Made by a program: the position numbers and the translations under genes | Part shown: positions 5,220-7,134 of the stretch, piece after piece | Layout of the letters: every line of letters starts with the position of its first letter | How positions within the stretch are numbered: position 1 is the stretch's first letter | Notes under the pieces: generated by a model | What the model saw: only the letters and a program-made list of their open reading frames with translations | Database searches by the model: none | What the model was told of the DNA's origin: nothing | DNA from: Candidatus Pacebacteria bacterium UBA6188 | Lineage (GTDB): Bacteria > Patescibacteriota > Microgenomatia > UBA1400 > PJMF01 | Assembly (NCBI GenBank): GCA_002422765.1 | Contig: DITI01000055.1 | Location: forward strand, 1-7,134 | Reading direction: 5' to 3' | Length of the DNA stretch: 7,134 nt

Positions 5220-6968
5220 ATGAATCATTTAAGAAAGAATATTTTTTTTGCTTCGTTTTATCTTTTTTTAGGGATAATTGTCTTGAGACTTTTCTATTGG
5301 CAAATTATCAAAGGCCAAGCACTTAAAGAACAGAGTGAGTCTCAAACCCTACGTCGCTTGGAAAACAAAGGGCTCAGAGGTCAAATTTATACTAGCGACC
5401 ATTACCTCTTAGTAGGCAACCAAAAAGTTTACGATTTGAAATTGGATAAAAAAAACTTCAAAGGAGACGAAGCTTACTTGGCCCACAAAATCAGCCAAAT
5501 TATAGTGGAGGATCATTCCCAATTACGAGAGACAGCTGAATTAAGTAGCGTCGACAAAGAAAGCTTGCGCCAAGAACTTGAAAAAGAAATTTTAAGTAAA
5601 TTCCAAAGCAAAGGCAATTGGCCTAAATTGATTGATAAGCTTAGTGCAGAAAATAAAGCCAAAATCGAAAAGCTAGGTAATGAGTATCTTTATTTTGATG
5701 AAAATTATGAAAGATTCTATCCAGAAGCTTCCATGGCTGCCCATCTTACCGGCTTTCTAGGTCGTGATGAAAACGCCAATGAAGTTGGTCGCTATGGCAT
5801 TGAAGGCGCTTTGGAAGATGAGCTCAAACCACGTCAAGAAAATAGTCTTTTCAAGATGGATGCTTTGGGCTATTTATTGGCAGGACAAAAATATGAAGGT
5901 AAAAATCTCAATGGTCGCGACATCACTCTCACCATTCGACGAGACATCCAAAACCTAGCCGAACAGCACTTAACCCAAGCCATTGAACGTTATCAGGCGG
6001 ATCGAGGCGAAGTCATTATCCTTGAAAGTAAAACTGGCAAAATCTTGGCCCTAGCGGTTTGGCCCAGTTATAAACAATGGCAATATTTTAGATACTCTGG
6101 TGAAGTCCTCAAAAATCCTAGCTTAACCAGACTTTATGAGCCTGGCTCAACCTTCAAAACCCTAACCATTGCTGCCGGCATCGACGCGCAAGCCATCAAT
6201 AAGGAGACCGTCTGCACTAACTGCGCTGGACCAAGACAAATTGGTAAATATTCCATCAAAACTTGGAATAATCAATATCACCCCAATATTTCAATGATTG
6301 ATGGCTATGCCAAATCAGACAATACTGCCATGATTTTTATCACTGATTTGCTAGGCAGTGAACGCTTTGTTGAGTATCTCAAGAAATTTGGCATTGGCAA
6401 CCAAATTAACATCGACCTGCAAGATGATACTCGCACGCCTTTTCCCCAAAAATTTGGCCCAGTTGAAACCGCCACCATCTCTTTTGGTCAAGGTATTAGC
6501 ACCAACAGTCTAGAGCTCTTGCGAGCTGTCAACGTCATTGCCAATCAAGGCAAAATGCTAGAACCCATGATTGTGGAAAAAGTTTACGATCAACAAAACC
6601 AAGAAGAAATTGTCAGTCAAATCAAAGAAGGGGAGCAAGTCATTTCCAAAGAAGCCGCTCAAACAGTGACTGAGATGATGATTGAAGCAGCTCTACACGG
6701 TGAAGCTCAGTGGATTGCTTCCGACAAGTACACTGTGGCGGCCAAAACCGGCACTTCACAAGTCCCAGATCCAAGAGGAGGTTACAAGCAAGACGAGACC
6801 ATTGCTAGCTTTATTGGTTTTGCTCCAGCCAGCAATCCGCGTTTTACTATGTTGGTTAAATTAGAAAACACTAAGTCTAGTCCTTGGGCAGCCGAAACCG
6901 CTGCGCCACTTTGGTATAAAATCGCCGATAAATTGATGATTTTGCTCAACATCACCCCAGATAAATAA
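5220..6968 (+). CDS. ftsI: Septal peptidoglycan transpeptidase FtsI (class B PBP, PBP3-like)
   Basis: FtsI crosslinks peptidoglycan peptides at the division septum, working with FtsW, and is anchored in the membrane with its catalytic domain outside. Numbering from ATG 5220 (582 aa), residues about 7-28 form the membrane anchor (IFFASFYLFLGIIVL). An N-terminal class B module follows with LRGQIY and later RFYPEASMAAHLTGFLGR and YGIEGALEDEL. The transpeptidase domain has all three catalytic motifs: STFK with nucleophile Ser310, SDN at 366-368 and KTGT at 509-512. EPGSTFK and AAKTGTSQVPDP are family-typical. No PASTA domains are present. ATG 5220 is preferred over a TTG at 5214; it lies 7 nt after ftsL. 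Upstream position next to ftsL argues for FtsI rather than an elongation PBP2. A CTNC pair (Cys332, Cys335) between the first two motifs is notable. The gene ends the operon, 3 bp before a convergent gene. Confidence 0.93.
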   Translation: MNHLRKNIFFASFYLFLGIIVLRLFYWQIIKGQALKEQSESQTLRRLENKGLRGQIYTSDHYLLVGNQKVYDLKLDKKNFKGDEAYLAHKISQIIVEDHSQLRETAELSSVDKESLRQELEKEILSKFQSKGNWPKLIDKLSAENKAKIEKLGNEYLYFDENYERFYPEASMAAHLTGFLGRDENANEVGRYGIEGALEDELKPRQENSLFKMDALGYLLAGQKYEGKNLNGRDITLTIRRDIQNLAEQHLTQAIERYQADRGEVIILESKTGKILALAVWPSYKQWQYFRYSGEVLKNPSLTRLYEPGSTFKTLTIAAGIDAQAINKETVCTNCAGPRQIGKYSIKTWNNQYHPNISMIDGYAKSDNTAMIFITDLLGSERFVEYLKKFGIGNQINIDLQDDTRTPFPQKFGPVETATISFGQGISTNSLELLRAVNVIANQGKMLEPMIVEKVYDQQNQEEIVSQIKEGEQVISKEAAQTVTEMMIEAALHGEAQWIASDKYTVAAKTGTSQVPDPRGGYKQDETIASFIGFAPASNPRFTMLVKLENTKSSPWAAETAAPLWYKIADKLMILLNITPDK

Positions 6969-6971
6969 ACT

Positions 6972-7134
6972 CTAGGAATTGCCGGCAATTTTCATTAATT
7001 TTTCCAGATCATCTTTGGTTTTATCTGGAGGACCATCAAGAATAATCGTCACCTTGGTTTGCTTACGAGAACGAATCACTTTGAGGGTGGAACGATTTTT
7101 AAAGTAATTCTGTAATTTACTTTCCCAAACCGCC
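6972..7134 (-). CDS. Unrecognised protein, C-terminal 53 residues only
   Basis: On the - strand the frame is open from the window edge (first full codon 7131-7133) to a TAG at 6972-6974, giving the end of a protein whose start lies beyond the window. It reads AVWESKLQNYFKNRSTLK, then VIRSRKQTKVTIILDGPPDK, then TKDDLEKLMKIAGNS. The pattern suggests a helix, a beta strand (KVTIILDG) and a final helix, with a basic middle part. I do not recognise the family. Codon-like structure and the tight 3-bp spacing to the ftsI stop make it a real gene in my view. It is convergent with ftsI and so not part of the dcw operon. Confidence 0.6.
   Translation of the reverse strand, partial: AVWESKLQNYFKNRSTLKVIRSRKQTKVTIILDGPPDKTKDDLEKLMKIAGNS
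6977..7003 (+). terminator. Candidate intrinsic terminator of the mraZ-ftsI operon
   Basis: AATTGCCGGCAATT (6977-6990) is a perfect 14-bp palindrome that can fold as AATTG-CCGG-CAATT, extended by two G-U pairs, and is followed by the T-rich tract TTCATTAATTTTT. It starts 9 nt after the ftsI stop and lies inside the last codons of the convergent gene. The stem is modest in G+C, so efficiency is uncertain. Confidence 0.45.

Noticed and set aside
6782..6988. 68-codon - strand frame across the end of ftsI
   Set aside because: It covers the conserved ftsI C-terminus and the convergent gene end in another frame; no independent support.

Overview
The window looks like chromosomal DNA from a small-genome bacterium, probably a member of the Candidate Phyla Radiation (Patescibacteria, perhaps Microgenomates-like). 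I base this on compact gene packing, G+C of roughly 40% by eye, a short RecO without zinc-finger cysteines, a single-chain glycyl-tRNA synthetase, weak or absent Shine-Dalgarno sequences with -10-like boxes almost touching start codons, and a minimal division cluster. UGA is a stop codon (rsmH ends in TGA and no internal TGA needs reading through), so this is not one of the lineages that recode UGA as glycine. The phylum assignment is inference and is not proven by any one marker here.

Layout: (1) 1-1919, + strand: the 3' part of recO, then glyS. The recO-glycyl-tRNA synthetase pairing echoes the recO-glyQ-glyS order of Firmicutes. (2) 1923-3265: a divergent pair of unrecognised genes, a 155-residue charged soluble protein on the - strand and a 269-residue membrane-anchored extracytoplasmic protein on the + strand. 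They share a 65-bp spacer with back-to-back extended -10 elements. (3) 3266-3586: a 321-bp intergenic region, the least explained part of the window. It holds a five-unit 10-bp-phased repeat, a hairpin-rich segment of higher G+C, promoter-like hexamers and a second 10-bp-phased direct repeat just upstream of mraZ. (4) 3587-6968, + strand: mraZ-rsmH-ftsL-ftsI, the front end of the division and cell wall (dcw) cluster, with overlaps of 8 and 4 nt and then a 7-nt gap, so almost certainly one operon. (5) 6972-7134, - strand: the C-terminal end of an unrecognised gene running convergently into ftsI.

The dcw genes work together: MraZ is the likely autoregulator, RsmH methylates 16S rRNA, and FtsL and FtsI belong to the septal peptidoglycan machinery. 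The usual followers (murE, murF, mraY, ftsW, ftsA, ftsZ) do not come next, because the cluster is cut off by the convergent gene. I found no tRNA, rRNA, CRISPR array, insertion sequence or obvious defence system. The protein-coding content is mostly housekeeping. The most interesting signals are regulatory-looking DNA in the mraZ upstream region and the candidate leaderless promoters.
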